A stretch of DNA of 64,000 nucleotides from Haemophilus parainfluenzae (GTDB lineage Bacteria > Pseudomonadota > Gammaproteobacteria > Enterobacterales > Pasteurellaceae). The notes under the pieces were generated by a model, which made no database searches, was not told where the DNA came from, and saw only the letters and a list, made by a program, of their open reading frames with translations. Positions 49,044-57,558 of the stretch are shown here, piece by piece (position 1 is the stretch's first letter; every line of letters starts with the position of its first letter). A program made the translations under genes and the position numbers. The stretch lies in assembly GCF_900450995.1 (NCBI RefSeq), contig NZ_UGHY01000002.1, positions 1,731,001 to 1,795,000 on the forward strand, in the 5' to 3' direction.

Positions 49044-50084
49044 TGTACAACAACAATTAGGTCGCTTGACCTTACGTGCGGATCTGCAACTGCCAACTCA
49101 AGGTGTGACGGCTATTTTTGGTTTGTCAGGTTCGGGTAAAACCTCATTGATTAATTTGGTAAGTGGTTTAACTCATCCCGATCAAGGATTTATTCGTTTA
49201 AATGACCGCACTTTGATGGATGTGGAGAACGGTGAGAATCTTCCCGTACATCAGCGCAAAATTGGTTACGTATTCCAAGATGCTCGTTTATTTCCGCATT
49301 ACAACGTCAAAGGCAATTTGCGTTATGGCATGAAGAATGTCAGCCGTGAAGACTTTGACTATATCGTTCAGCTACTTGGTATTGAACCGTTGCTCAAACG
49401 CTATCCACTTACTTTATCGGGGGTGAAAAACAACGTGTGGCGATTGGGCGAGCCTTATTAACAGATCCTGATATTTTGTTAATGGATGAACCGCTTTCAG
49501 CTTTAGATGTGCCTCGCAAACGTGAGCTTATGCAATATTTAGAAAGTCTATCTAAAGAAATTAATGTGCCGATTTTATATGTGACGCACAGTTTGGACGA
49601 ATTATTACGTTTGGCCGATCGCGTTGTGCTGATGGAAAACGGTAAAGTGAAAGCCTATGACACCTTAGAAAATGTGTGGAACAATCCGTTATTTGCCCCT
49701 TGGAAAGGCGAATCGGAGCAGAGTAGTGTGTTGGCGTTGCCAGTGTATTTACATAATCCAACTTATAAAATGACCGCACTTTCTTTGGGCGAACAACAGC
49801 TTTGGATTAATGAAGTACATCATCAAGTGAATGAAAAAGTACGCGTCTGTATTTATAGTTCCGATGTGTCACTCACACTCAGTAAGCCAGAGCAAACGAG
49901 CATTCGTAATATCTTACGAGGGCAAATTGTACAAATCGTTCCGCAAGAGAATCGCATTGACATTGCGGTGTTGGTGGAGGGGCATAAAGTTTGGGCAAGT
50001 ATCAGTAAATGGGCGTTTAATGAATTGCATTTCGCTCAAGGCATGGATGTTTATGTGCAAATAAAAGCCATTTCTGTCGTGTAA
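49030..50084 (+). pseudogene. modC: Molybdate ABC transporter ATP-binding protein ModC, frameshifted at the ABC signature
   Basis: ModC is the ATPase of molybdate import. Walker A (GLSGSGKTS) and the Q-loop ([13 protein letters not shown]) are in the first frame, which breaks at [17 protein letters not shown] and stops at 49461. The second frame carries the rest: signature remainder, [20 protein letters not shown] (Walker B), [19 protein letters not shown] and a C-terminal TOBE domain to 50084. The G run at 49429-49433 has five Gs; six would give [16 protein letters not shown], the expected signature. The gene as written cannot make an active ATPase, so molybdate import by this system should fail unless the base is a sequence error or slippage occurs. 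Confidence 0.92.
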
Positions 50085-50103
50085 AATCCTTGCTTATAAA
50101 ATA

Positions 50104-50148
50104 AAAGTGCGGTCAATTTCAAAATAGTTTTAAAATTGACCGCACTTT
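50104..50148. terminator. Uptake-signal-pair terminator between modC and dnaJ
   Basis: Perfect 16-bp arms (50104-50119 and 50133-50148), each containing an uptake signal, enclose a 13-base loop. It serves the convergent modABC and dnaJ genes. Confidence 0.92.
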
Positions 50149-50158
50149 CTGTTTAGGA

Positions 50159-51295
50159 TCACTTACCTAAGTTATCAAAGAATTTCTTCACACCGTCTAA
50201 AAAGCTTGAAGATTTCGGGCTATGAGATTTTTGCCCTTTCAAACTTTCTTCCAGTTTTTCTAATAATTCTTTTTGTTCTTTATTTAAGTTCACCGGTGTT
50301 TCAATCACTACTCGACAAATGAGATCGCCTGCGTAGCCAGTACGTGTAGAGCTTACTCCTTTACCACGCATACGGAAGAGTTTGCCTGTTTGGGTTTCCG
50401 CAGGGATTTTGAGTTTCACTTTACCATCTAAGGTTGGGACTTCAATTTCACCTCCTAACGCTGCCATTGAGAAACTGATTGGCACTTCGCAGTAGAGATT
50501 ATTGCCATCTCGTTCAAAGATATGATGTTCTTTAACGTGAATAACTACATATAAATCACCTGCTGGAGCACCATTTTCACCTGCTGCGCCTTCACCGCTT
50601 AAACGTAATTGATTGCCGGTATCCACACCTGCTGGGATTTTAACAGAAAGGTTTTTCTTCTTGTGAACGCGACCTTCGCCATGGCAGCTTTTACATGGTT
50701 TTTCAATTTTCTTACCAGAACCATGACAAGTAGGACAAACGGCTTCGGTTACGAAGAAACCTTGTTGACGACGAACACGACCAGAACCATGACAGCTTGG
50801 ACATGTTTCAACTTTTGAGCCTTTTTCTGCGCCAGTGCCATCGCAGCTATCACAGTGAGCAAGCGTATTGATTTGGATGTCTTTGGTTGTACCTTTTACG
50901 GCTTCTTCTAACGTAATTTGGATGTCATATCGTAAATCTTCACCGCGAACTACACGCTGACGACCACGTCCGCCACCGCCAAAGATATCGCCGAACATAT
51001 CACCAAAAATATCACCAAAATCAGCGCCGCTGAATCCACCACCGAAGCCGCCGCCTCCCATGCCACCTTGTTCAAAGGCTGCGTGACCGTATTGATCGTA
51101 AGCGGCACGCTTTTCTTTATCGCCTAAGATTTCATAGGCTTCTTGGATTTCTTTAAATTTTTCTTCTTTGGCTTTATCACCTTTGGTTCTATCAGGGTGA
51201 TATTGCATGGCGAGTTTTTTGTAAGCACGTTTAATTGCTTTTTCATCTGCGCCACGTTCAACACCAAGAACGTCGTAATAATCTTTCTTTGCCAT
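50159..51295 (-). CDS. dnaJ: Chaperone DnaJ
   Basis: DnaJ delivers unfolded proteins to DnaK and stimulates its ATPase. The 378-residue protein has the J domain with the HPD triad at residues 33-35, a Gly/Phe-rich linker ([20 protein letters not shown]), four CxxCxGxG zinc motifs ([32 protein letters not shown]) and the C-terminal substrate domain. In most relatives dnaJ directly follows dnaK; here metY with its own terminator lies between, so dnaJ needs a separate promoter. I see no sigma-32 promoter in the 220 bases upstream, which are very AT-rich. Confidence 0.97.
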   Translation of the reverse strand: MAKKDYYDVLGVERGADEKAIKRAYKKLAMQYHPDRTKGDKAKEEKFKEIQEAYEILGDKEKRAAYDQYGHAAFEQGGMGGGGFGGGFSGADFGDIFGDMFGDIFGGGGRGRQRVVRGEDLRYDIQITLEEAVKGTTKDIQINTLAHCDSCDGTGAEKGSKVETCPSCHGSGRVRRQQGFFVTEAVCPTCHGSGKKIEKPCKSCHGEGRVHKKKNLSVKIPAGVDTGNQLRLSGEGAAGENGAPAGDLYVVIHVKEHHIFERDGNNLYCEVPISFSMAALGGEIEVPTLDGKVKLKIPAETQTGKLFRMRGKGVSSTRTGYAGDLICRVVIETPVNLNKEQKELLEKLEESLKGQKSHSPKSSSFLDGVKKFFDNLGK

Positions 51296-51517
51296 AATGT
51301 TTTCGTTTTCCGTTTAAAAATATAAATTTAAAAAATTTTTTTTTGTTATTGTGTGGTACAGCATTAACAACATACCTAACAATAAAAATGATGCCGAAGG
51401 CAGAAATATCAAGGGTAAATACGTTAATTTATACTTGTTTTTGTTTGCTTACTATTAAGATAAGTAAACAAATAAAAATAAGCGATAAGCTGAACGCTTT
51501 TATCTCTCGTTTAAAAT

Positions 51518-51541
51518 GGCAGGCAATTTGCCTGCCTTATA
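51518..51541 (-). terminator. Terminator of metY
   Basis: GGCAGGCA and TGCCTGCC form an 8-bp stem with a 3-base loop; on the minus strand it is followed by ATTTTAA. It lies 5 bases after the metY stop codon. Confidence 0.7.
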
Positions 51542-51545
51542 ATAC

Positions 51546-52814
51546 TTATTTCGCTGCAGCGAATGCTTGTTCTAAGTCAGCTAAAATATCTTGGATATTT
51601 TCAATACCGCAAGAAAGACGAATAAGTCCTGCAGAAATACCGGCTTGTTCTAGTTCAGCTTCACTTAATTGGCGATGTGTTGAAGTCGCTGGATGTAACG
51701 CACAAGTACGAATATCGGCTACGTGTACTTCACGTGAGGTCATTTGTAACGCGTTTAACCATTTTGCCGCGGTTTCTTTGCCACCTTTGATCTCAAAGGA
51801 AATGACACCACACAAACCATGAGGTAAATATTTTTGTTTGAGAGCGTAATCTGGTGAGCTTGGTAAGCCTGGGTAATTCACTTTAGCGACTTGCGGATGT
51901 TTTTCTAAAAACTCGGCTACGGCCTGTGCATTCTCGTAATGACGTTGCATACGAAGTGCAAGGGTTTCCATACCGACATTCAATAAGAAACTATTTTGCG
52001 GGGCAGGCGCTGCTCCTAAATCACGCATTAATTGAACACGCGCTTTGACAATATAAGCTGCAGGACCAAAGGCTTCTGTATAAACTAAACCGTGATAAGT
52101 TTGGTCTTGTGTGCTTAGTTGCGGATATTTACCGTTATTCCAATTAAAGTTACCACCATCTGTAATTGCACCACCAAGGGCAATAGCATGACCATCTAAA
52201 TATTTAGATGTACTGTGGATGACCACATTCGCACCAAATTCGATTGGACGACAAAAATAGGGCGTTGCAAAGGTGTTATCAACTAATAATGGCGCTTCCG
52301 CAGCTTTTGCTAAGGCAGCAAATTTTTCAATATCCAATACGCGTAAAGCAGGGTTCGCAATAGTTTCAGCAAAGACCGCTTTTGTATTTGGACGAATTGC
52401 TTTTTTGAGTTCTTCAAGTGGTAAATCTTGATCTACAAAAGTCACCTCAATACCCATTTTTTTGAATGTGTGGGCAAATAAATTGTAAGTGCCGCCATAC
52501 ACATAAGAAGAGGAAATGAAATGATCGCCCGATTCTAAAATATTCAGCATCGCATAGAAAACCGCAGATTGACCAGAAGCAGTACACATTGTTGCGACGC
52601 CACCTTCAAGTGCGGTAATTTTTTCTTCTGCTGCATTAGTTGTTGGGTTTGCTAGGCGCGTATAAAAATAGCCAGTCGCTTGTAAATCAAATAATTTACC
52701 GATTTCTTCTGCCGAATCGTAGGTATAAGTGGTGCTTTGTACAATAGGTTGAACACGTGGCTCACCGTTTTTAGGGCTATAGCCCGCATGGAGGCATTTC
52801 GTTTCGAATTTCAT
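51546..52814 (-). CDS. metY: O-acetylhomoserine sulfhydrylase MetY
   Basis: This PLP enzyme makes homocysteine (or methionine) directly from O-acetylhomoserine and sulfide (or methanethiol). The 422-residue protein has the Cys/Met metabolism PLP-dependent fold: RVQPIVQSTTYTYDSAEEIG, FYTRLANPTTNAAEEKITAL, TASGQSAVFYAMLNILESGD, the PLP lysine in VIHSTSKYLDGHAIALGGAI, and LIRLSCGIENIQDILADLEQ. Length (about 425) and the DGHAIALGG motif favour MetY over cystathionine gamma-synthase (about 385). The start is the ATG at 52814 with AAAGGAA upstream; the open frame is 22 codons longer without support. It lies between dnaK and dnaJ. Confidence 0.93.
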   Translation of the reverse strand: MKFETKCLHAGYSPKNGEPRVQPIVQSTTYTYDSAEEIGKLFDLQATGYFYTRLANPTTNAAEEKITALEGGVATMCTASGQSAVFYAMLNILESGDHFISSSYVYGGTYNLFAHTFKKMGIEVTFVDQDLPLEELKKAIRPNTKAVFAETIANPALRVLDIEKFAALAKAAEAPLLVDNTFATPYFCRPIEFGANVVIHSTSKYLDGHAIALGGAITDGGNFNWNNGKYPQLSTQDQTYHGLVYTEAFGPAAYIVKARVQLMRDLGAAPAPQNSFLLNVGMETLALRMQRHYENAQAVAEFLEKHPQVAKVNYPGLPSSPDYALKQKYLPHGLCGVISFEIKGGKETAAKWLNALQMTSREVHVADIRTCALHPATSTHRQLSEAELEQAGISAGLIRLSCGIENIQDILADLEQAFAAAK

Positions 52815-53025
52815 TGTTTTTTCCTTTGGTTGTGTTTGTTTTGGGTAAAGTGCGGTCGTTTTTGATAATGTTTTTTGCACTTTGGATTTGTAATGTGGAA
52901 ATGCTCAACATGAACGTCTACCTAATTATGGAGAGCATTCACGTAAATTATCCTACCAATTGTATTTTTTCTGACTTTACTCTTCCAAATAAAGTCAGGA
53001 AAAATTTCGTTTAATGAATATGCCA

Positions 53026-53049
53026 AAAGGGCGTATCGCTACGCCCTTT
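53026..53049 (-). terminator. Terminator of dnaK
   Basis: AAAGGGCGTA and TACGCCCTTT form a perfect 10-bp stem with a 4-base loop, 19 bases after the dnaK stop codon. On the minus strand TTGGC follows, a short T-tail. Confidence 0.8.
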
Positions 53050-53068
53050 AATTTGGGTTTAAGTGAAA

Positions 53069-54970
53069 TTATTTATTATCTTTCACTTCTTCAAACTCTG
53101 CATCAACAACATCATCATTTGGTTTGCTGTTGCTTTGAGCTTGTTGTACATCACCTTGTGGTTGTGCCGCTTGAGCAAGTTTTTGAGCCACTTCTGCAAG
53201 CGATTGAAGTTTAGCTTCAATTGCAGCTTTATCTTCACCTTTCGCTGCAGTTTCTAAATCGCTTAATGCGCTTTCAATTGCGGCACGATCTTCAGCTGGA
53301 ACTTTGTCACCTGCTTCTTCTAATTGTTTACGTGTGCTGTGTACAAGGTGATCTGCTTGGTTACGAGCTTGTACTAATTCTTCAAATTTACGGTCTGCTT
53401 CAGCATTTGCTTCTGCATCATGAACCATTTTTTGAATTTCTTCATCACTTAAACCTGAAGAGGCTTTGATGGTGATTTGTTGTTCTTTACCAGTACCTTT
53501 ATCTTTCGCAGAAACGTGGATGATACCGTCAGCGTCGATGTCGAAGGTTACTTCAATTTGTGGCATACCGCGTGGAGCAGGATTGATGCCTTCAAGGTTG
53601 AATTGACCTAAAGATTTATTCGCTGATGCTTGTTTACGTTCACCTTGTAACACGTGGATGGTTACTGCACTTTGGTTATCTTCTGCTGTTGAGAACACTT
53701 GTGATTTCTTAGTTGGAATCGTCGTGTTTTTCTCAATTAAGGTAGTCATTACACCACCCATGGTTTCGATACCTAAAGATAACGGTGTTACGTCTAACAA
53801 TAATACATCAGTTACATCACCTGCTAATACACCACCTTGAACTGCTGCACCGATAGCAACGGCTTCATCTGGGTTCACATCTTTACGAGGTGCTTTACCG
53901 AAGAATTCTTCTACTTTTTGTTGTACTAATGGCATACGGGTTTGACCGCCCACTAGGATAACATCATCAATTTGTGATGCACTTAAGCCTGCATCGTTTA
54001 ATGCAACTTTTACAGGTTCAAGTGATTTAGCCACTAAATCTTCTACTAAAGATTCTAATTTAGCACGAGTTAATTTAATGTTTAAGTGTTTAGGACCAGT
54101 TGCATCTGCAGTGATGTAAGGTAAGTTCACATCAGTTTGTTGTGCAGAAGAAAGTTCAATTTTCGCTTTTTCACCTGCTTCTTTTAAACGTTGCATTGCA
54201 AGTGGATCGTTACGTAAATCAACGCCTTGTTCTTTTTTGAACTCATCTACTAAGTAGTTGATTACACGGTTATCGAAGTCTTCACCACCTAAGTGAGTAT
54301 CACCGTTGGTTGCTAATACTTCGAAGGTTTTTTCGCCACCTACTTCATCAATTTCGATGATAGATAAGTCGAATGTACCACCACCTAAGTCATAAACAGC
54401 GATAGTTTTGTTGCCTTGACCTTTATCTAAACCGTAAGCTAATGCTGCTGCTGTTGGTTCGTTGATAATACGTTTAACTTCTAAGCCTGCGATACGACCT
54501 GCATCTTTTGTTGCTTGACGTTGAGCATCGTTAAAGTATGCAGGAACAGTGATTACCGCTTCAGTCACTGGCTCACCTAAGAAATCTTCCGCAGTTTTCT
54601 TCATTTTTTTCAATACTTCTGCAGAGATTTGTGGAGGCGCAAGTTTGTCACCTTTTACATTTACCCATGCATCACCGTTGTCTGCTTTGGTGATTTCAAA
54701 TGGCATAATGTCGATATCACGTTTTACTTCAGCATCTTCAAAACGACGACCGATTAAACGTTTAATTGCAAATAACGTATTCTTAGGGTTGGTTACCGCT
54801 TGGCGTTTTGCCGGTTGGCCCACTAAAATTTCGTTATCATTTGTATAAGCAATAATTGACGGAGTAGTACGATCGCCTTCTGCGTTTTCAATTACGCGTG
54901 GTTTATCACCATCCATTACCGCGACACAAGAGTTTGTTGTACCTAAGTCAATACCAATAATTTTTCCCAT
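53069..54970 (-). CDS. dnaK: Chaperone DnaK (Hsp70)
   Basis: DnaK is the ATP-driven Hsp70 chaperone. The 633-residue protein has the three Hsp70 signatures: [17 protein letters not shown] at the N-terminus, [20 protein letters not shown], and [20 protein letters not shown]. The linker [18 protein letters not shown], the substrate domain and the helical lid follow, ending [15 protein letters not shown]. Length matches E. coli (638). A consensus sigma-32 promoter lies upstream (55023-55050). It ends with its own terminator and is followed by metY rather than dnaJ. Codon bias indicates high expression. Confidence 0.98.
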   Translation of the reverse strand: MGKIIGIDLGTTNSCVAVMDGDKPRVIENAEGDRTTPSIIAYTNDNEILVGQPAKRQAVTNPKNTLFAIKRLIGRRFEDAEVKRDIDIMPFEITKADNGDAWVNVKGDKLAPPQISAEVLKKMKKTAEDFLGEPVTEAVITVPAYFNDAQRQATKDAGRIAGLEVKRIINEPTAAALAYGLDKGQGNKTIAVYDLGGGTFDLSIIEIDEVGGEKTFEVLATNGDTHLGGEDFDNRVINYLVDEFKKEQGVDLRNDPLAMQRLKEAGEKAKIELSSAQQTDVNLPYITADATGPKHLNIKLTRAKLESLVEDLVAKSLEPVKVALNDAGLSASQIDDVILVGGQTRMPLVQQKVEEFFGKAPRKDVNPDEAVAIGAAVQGGVLAGDVTDVLLLDVTPLSLGIETMGGVMTTLIEKNTTIPTKKSQVFSTAEDNQSAVTIHVLQGERKQASANKSLGQFNLEGINPAPRGMPQIEVTFDIDADGIIHVSAKDKGTGKEQQITIKASSGLSDEEIQKMVHDAEANAEADRKFEELVQARNQADHLVHSTRKQLEEAGDKVPAEDRAAIESALSDLETAAKGEDKAAIEAKLQSLAEVAQKLAQAAQPQGDVQQAQSNSKPNDDVVDAEFEEVKDNK

Positions 54971-55022
54971 GTTGTTACTCCTAATTAAATTTTAAATTCG
55001 TTGTAAATTGTTACGATGAATA

Positions 55023-55050
55023 AGATGTGGATACTTTTTCGCATTTCAAG
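55023..55050 (-). promoter_or_regulatory. Sigma-32 heat-shock promoter of dnaK
   Basis: On the minus strand CTTGAAA (55044-55050) is followed after 13 bases by CCACATCT (55023-55030), matching 7 of 7 and 7 of 8 bases of the consensus CTTGAAA and CCCCATNT. It lies 53 bases before the dnaK ATG. Confidence 0.85.
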
Positions 55051-55240
55051 AGGCAAGATTTAAAATTTTTTCTTCCTTTTAAAGTGCGGTTATTTCCGTT
55101 CTTGTTTTACAAAGTAAGTCCAGAGATGAGAAGTTCAAGAGGGGGATATAAAATTATTTTTGAAAAATAAGAAAAAATTTGTGTTTTGTGGTAAATTGCC
55201 GACAATTTTAATCATCTATTAATTTAACAAAGGAATCGAA

Positions 55241-56737
55241 ATGAAAAAATCAGTCGTAGCATTAGGTGTGATTGTGGCTCTCGGTGCGGTAGGTGTCGGT
55301 GGGGCTTGGTTTACAGGCGAAAAAGCACAAACTGAATATTTACGCCAAATTGAATTAGCGAATAAACAAGCTCAGGCTTTAGGCTCATCTGATTCATTTA
55401 AGGTTGTTTATCAAAATAAACAGTTTGAGCGCGGTTTCTTTACTTCTCAAGTGGAAGATGAAGTAGTTATTTCTTTACCAAAAGAAGGACAAGTATTTAC
55501 TATTCCGTTTTCAACTAAACTTTATCATGGTCCATTTCCACTTAATCAGTTGGAAAAATTTAACTTTGTACCAACGATGTTTTCCGCACAAGGTGTGATT
55601 GGTAAAAATGAAACAACCCAACCTTTATTTGATTTGTTTAAATCGGATAAACCTGTTCAATATCAAGCAACTACTAGCTATAGCTTATCGACAAAAGGTA
55701 AAGTTGAATTAGCGGGGGGAGAGCTAACTGATCCAGAGTCACCAGGAACGAAAGTCACTTGGTCAAATATCAATATGGGCTTTGATGTTAATAAAGATCT
55801 CGCTGGCAAATATGATATGACTTTAAATGAAGTGAGTGCTACCGTCTTGCCAGAAGTTATGGAGGAGCAAGATAGCGAGGATATGCCTAAATCAATCACA
55901 ATGAAAATGAAAGGCATGAAAGTCGAAGGTTCATATAATCCAACTAAGTGGGCTTACATTTATACGGGAAAAAGCACTTCTTTAATTGACAGTTTTGAAA
56001 TGGCTACGCTCGATCATGCGGGAAAAGAGAGCACTGTAGTCCAAAAGGGGTTTAAAGCAAAATCTGATATTTCACTCGATGGTGATTTCGTGAGTGCCAA
56101 AAGTGAAAATACGGTAGACTCGATAGCTATTGATGGGAAAGATTTTGGTAAATTAACTTACAACGTTGAGTTAAACCATATTGAAGCAAATGCGATTAAT
56201 GCATTGATTGAAGTACTCTTCACCGTCTTCAAATCAGTCAGAGATGATAAAAATGTGAATGATGAAGTTGTATCTGAAATTTTAAGTTCATGGGTTGAAA
56301 ATCATGGTATGGCTATTTTTAATAATCAGCCTCAAATTAAACTTAACCCAGTGTCAATTTCAGATAATCAAGGTAAAGTGTCATTAGATTTAAATGTAGC
56401 ATTAGCGAAAGATCCGAAATTTGATTTAATGAAAGGGAGTTTATATAAACAATTTACGGATTTTGCTGTGCATATTCATGTAGATAAAGCGACAGCAGAA
56501 AAAATCATGACACAATTTGCTCCAGAAGAAGATAAAGCTTTGATTAAAGAGAAAATTGAAGAGCAAGCTAAACAAGCCGCGGCACAAAATATTGTGGTGA
56601 ATAACGATAAAAATGTGACGCTAGCCTTAGTACTCGAAAAAGGTGAATTAAAACTTAATGGTCAAGTGATTCCAAAAGAGCAGGTTCAAGGTGTGCTATT
56701 TATGTTAATCATGAGTGCTGCAATGCAGGGTAAATAA
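55241..56737 (+). CDS. YdgA family (DUF945) membrane-anchored protein
   Basis: The 498-residue protein has an N-terminal hydrophobic segment (VVALGVIVALGAVGVGGAWF) without a clear cleavage site, so it is probably anchored to the inner membrane with a large periplasmic part. The pattern TGEKAQTEYLRQIELANKQA followed by YQNKQFERGFFTSQVEDEVV, long beta-rich repeats and KATAEKIMTQ-like segments near the end match the DUF945/YdgA family. The function is unknown; some members are linked to swarming or to envelope homeostasis. It is divergent from dnaK and convergent with mgsA. AAAGGAA precedes the ATG. Confidence 0.82.
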   Translation: MKKSVVALGVIVALGAVGVGGAWFTGEKAQTEYLRQIELANKQAQALGSSDSFKVVYQNKQFERGFFTSQVEDEVVISLPKEGQVFTIPFSTKLYHGPFPLNQLEKFNFVPTMFSAQGVIGKNETTQPLFDLFKSDKPVQYQATTSYSLSTKGKVELAGGELTDPESPGTKVTWSNINMGFDVNKDLAGKYDMTLNEVSATVLPEVMEEQDSEDMPKSITMKMKGMKVEGSYNPTKWAYIYTGKSTSLIDSFEMATLDHAGKESTVVQKGFKAKSDISLDGDFVSAKSENTVDSIAIDGKDFGKLTYNVELNHIEANAINALIEVLFTVFKSVRDDKNVNDEVVSEILSSWVENHGMAIFNNQPQIKLNPVSISDNQGKVSLDLNVALAKDPKFDLMKGSLYKQFTDFAVHIHVDKATAEKIMTQFAPEEDKALIKEKIEEQAKQAAAQNIVVNNDKNVTLALVLEKGELKLNGQVIPKEQVQGVLFMLIMSAAMQGK

Positions 56738-56756
56738 TTAACGAGTAAATAAACAG

Positions 56757-56786
56757 AAAGGAGATAAAGTGATTTATCTCCTTTTT
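56757..56786. terminator. Bidirectional terminator between the YdgA-family gene and mgsA
   Basis: AAAGGAGATAAA and TTTATCTCCTTT form a perfect 12-bp stem with a GTGA loop, followed by TT. It serves both convergent genes. Confidence 0.9.
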
Positions 56787-56792
56787 ATTTGG

Positions 56793-57251
56793 TTAATTTA
56801 AACGTGCTTTTAAATATCCTTTATAATCAGGGATATCAATATTGATTTCTTGATCAAATAAACTTGATGTTAATAGGAAATCGGCTGTGCTTTGATTAAT
56901 CGCCACTGGAATATTCCAGACGGTTGCAATACGCATGAGCGCTTTTACATCAGGATCATGTGGGGCAGCATTCATCGGATCCCAAAAGAAAATCATCATA
57001 TCAATTTTTTTCTCTGCAATCAGTCCGCCAAGTTGTTGATCGCCTCCCATCGGGCCACTTAATAGCGAGGCTATTTTGAGCCCGGTTTCTCTTTCTAATA
57101 GATGGCCTGTTGTACCAGTTGCATAAAGTTGATGGGGCACGAGTGCTTCTTTGTGTTTTTTTACCCAATTGAGCAGATTTTGTTTACAGCTATCATGTGC
57201 AACGAGCGCTATTCGTTTATGAGAAAAGATTGAGCGAGTTGTCGTGTTCAT
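56793..57251 (-). CDS. mgsA: Methylglyoxal synthase MgsA
   Basis: MgsA converts dihydroxyacetone phosphate to methylglyoxal, a bypass that relieves phosphosugar stress. The 152-residue protein has the family motifs [56 protein letters not shown] with the catalytic Asp, [20 protein letters not shown] and [15 protein letters not shown]. Length matches E. coli (152). It is a single-gene unit opposite to aceE. Confidence 0.97.
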   Translation of the reverse strand: MNTTTRSIFSHKRIALVAHDSCKQNLLNWVKKHKEALVPHQLYATGTTGHLLERETGLKIASLLSGPMGGDQQLGGLIAEKKIDMMIFFWDPMNAAPHDPDVKALMRIATVWNIPVAINQSTADFLLTSSLFDQEINIDIPDYKGYLKARLN

Positions 57252-57558
57252 ATTTTGTCCTCTAAAAAGCTCAAAAGCATACGAACACTTTAGATCAAAG
57301 CGGGTAGGGAATGCAATATGTAAAGTATGCTTTAACTTAAAGCCAAAAATCCTTTAAAAATGACCGCACTTTTAGTGAAGAGTATTGCAATAACAGGAAG
57401 AAATGCATGAGAACAGTGAAAATCTACTATCTTTCTTGCAAAAAATCTTCTAAAATTTACAGGATTTGTTAAATGTTTGTAACATTGATTAACAAGCTTG
57501 ATTTTCGTGTTTGGTTATGACCAAACTTCATTTTCACTCAGTAAAATAAGGAAAGACT
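57252..57558. other. 307-base divergent intergenic region, mgsA-aceE
   Basis: There is no gene here. It contains one uptake signal (57363), a conspicuous operator-like palindrome GTTTGGTTA/TGACCAAAC at 57509-57526, and the aceE Shine-Dalgarno AAGGAAAG. I cannot place a convincing -35/-10 pair. Confidence 0.6.
57509..57526 (+). promoter_or_regulatory. Palindromic operator candidate before aceE
   Basis: The 18-base near-palindrome contains TTGGT-TATG-ACCAA. PdhR sites of enteric bacteria read TTGGT-NNN-ACCAA; the spacer here is one base longer. Its position 33 bases before the aceE ATG fits repressor control of the pyruvate dehydrogenase operon, but the regulator is unknown. Confidence 0.45.

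Noticed and set aside
52910..52922. MetJ-like box (TAGACGTT on the minus strand) upstream of metY
   Set aside because: There is only one weak half-site; MetJ needs at least two adjacent 8-base boxes and I could not find a good second one.
52967..53000. Hairpin CTGACTTTA/TAAAGTCAG in the metY-dnaK gap as a terminator
   Set aside because: It is followed by As rather than Ts on both strands, and the real dnaK terminator is at 53026-53049. It may be a leader structure of metY, but nothing supports that further.
53069..54970. Antisense open frames in dnaK
   Set aside because: Long open antisense frames are expected from its biased codon use; none has a start context or recognisable domain.
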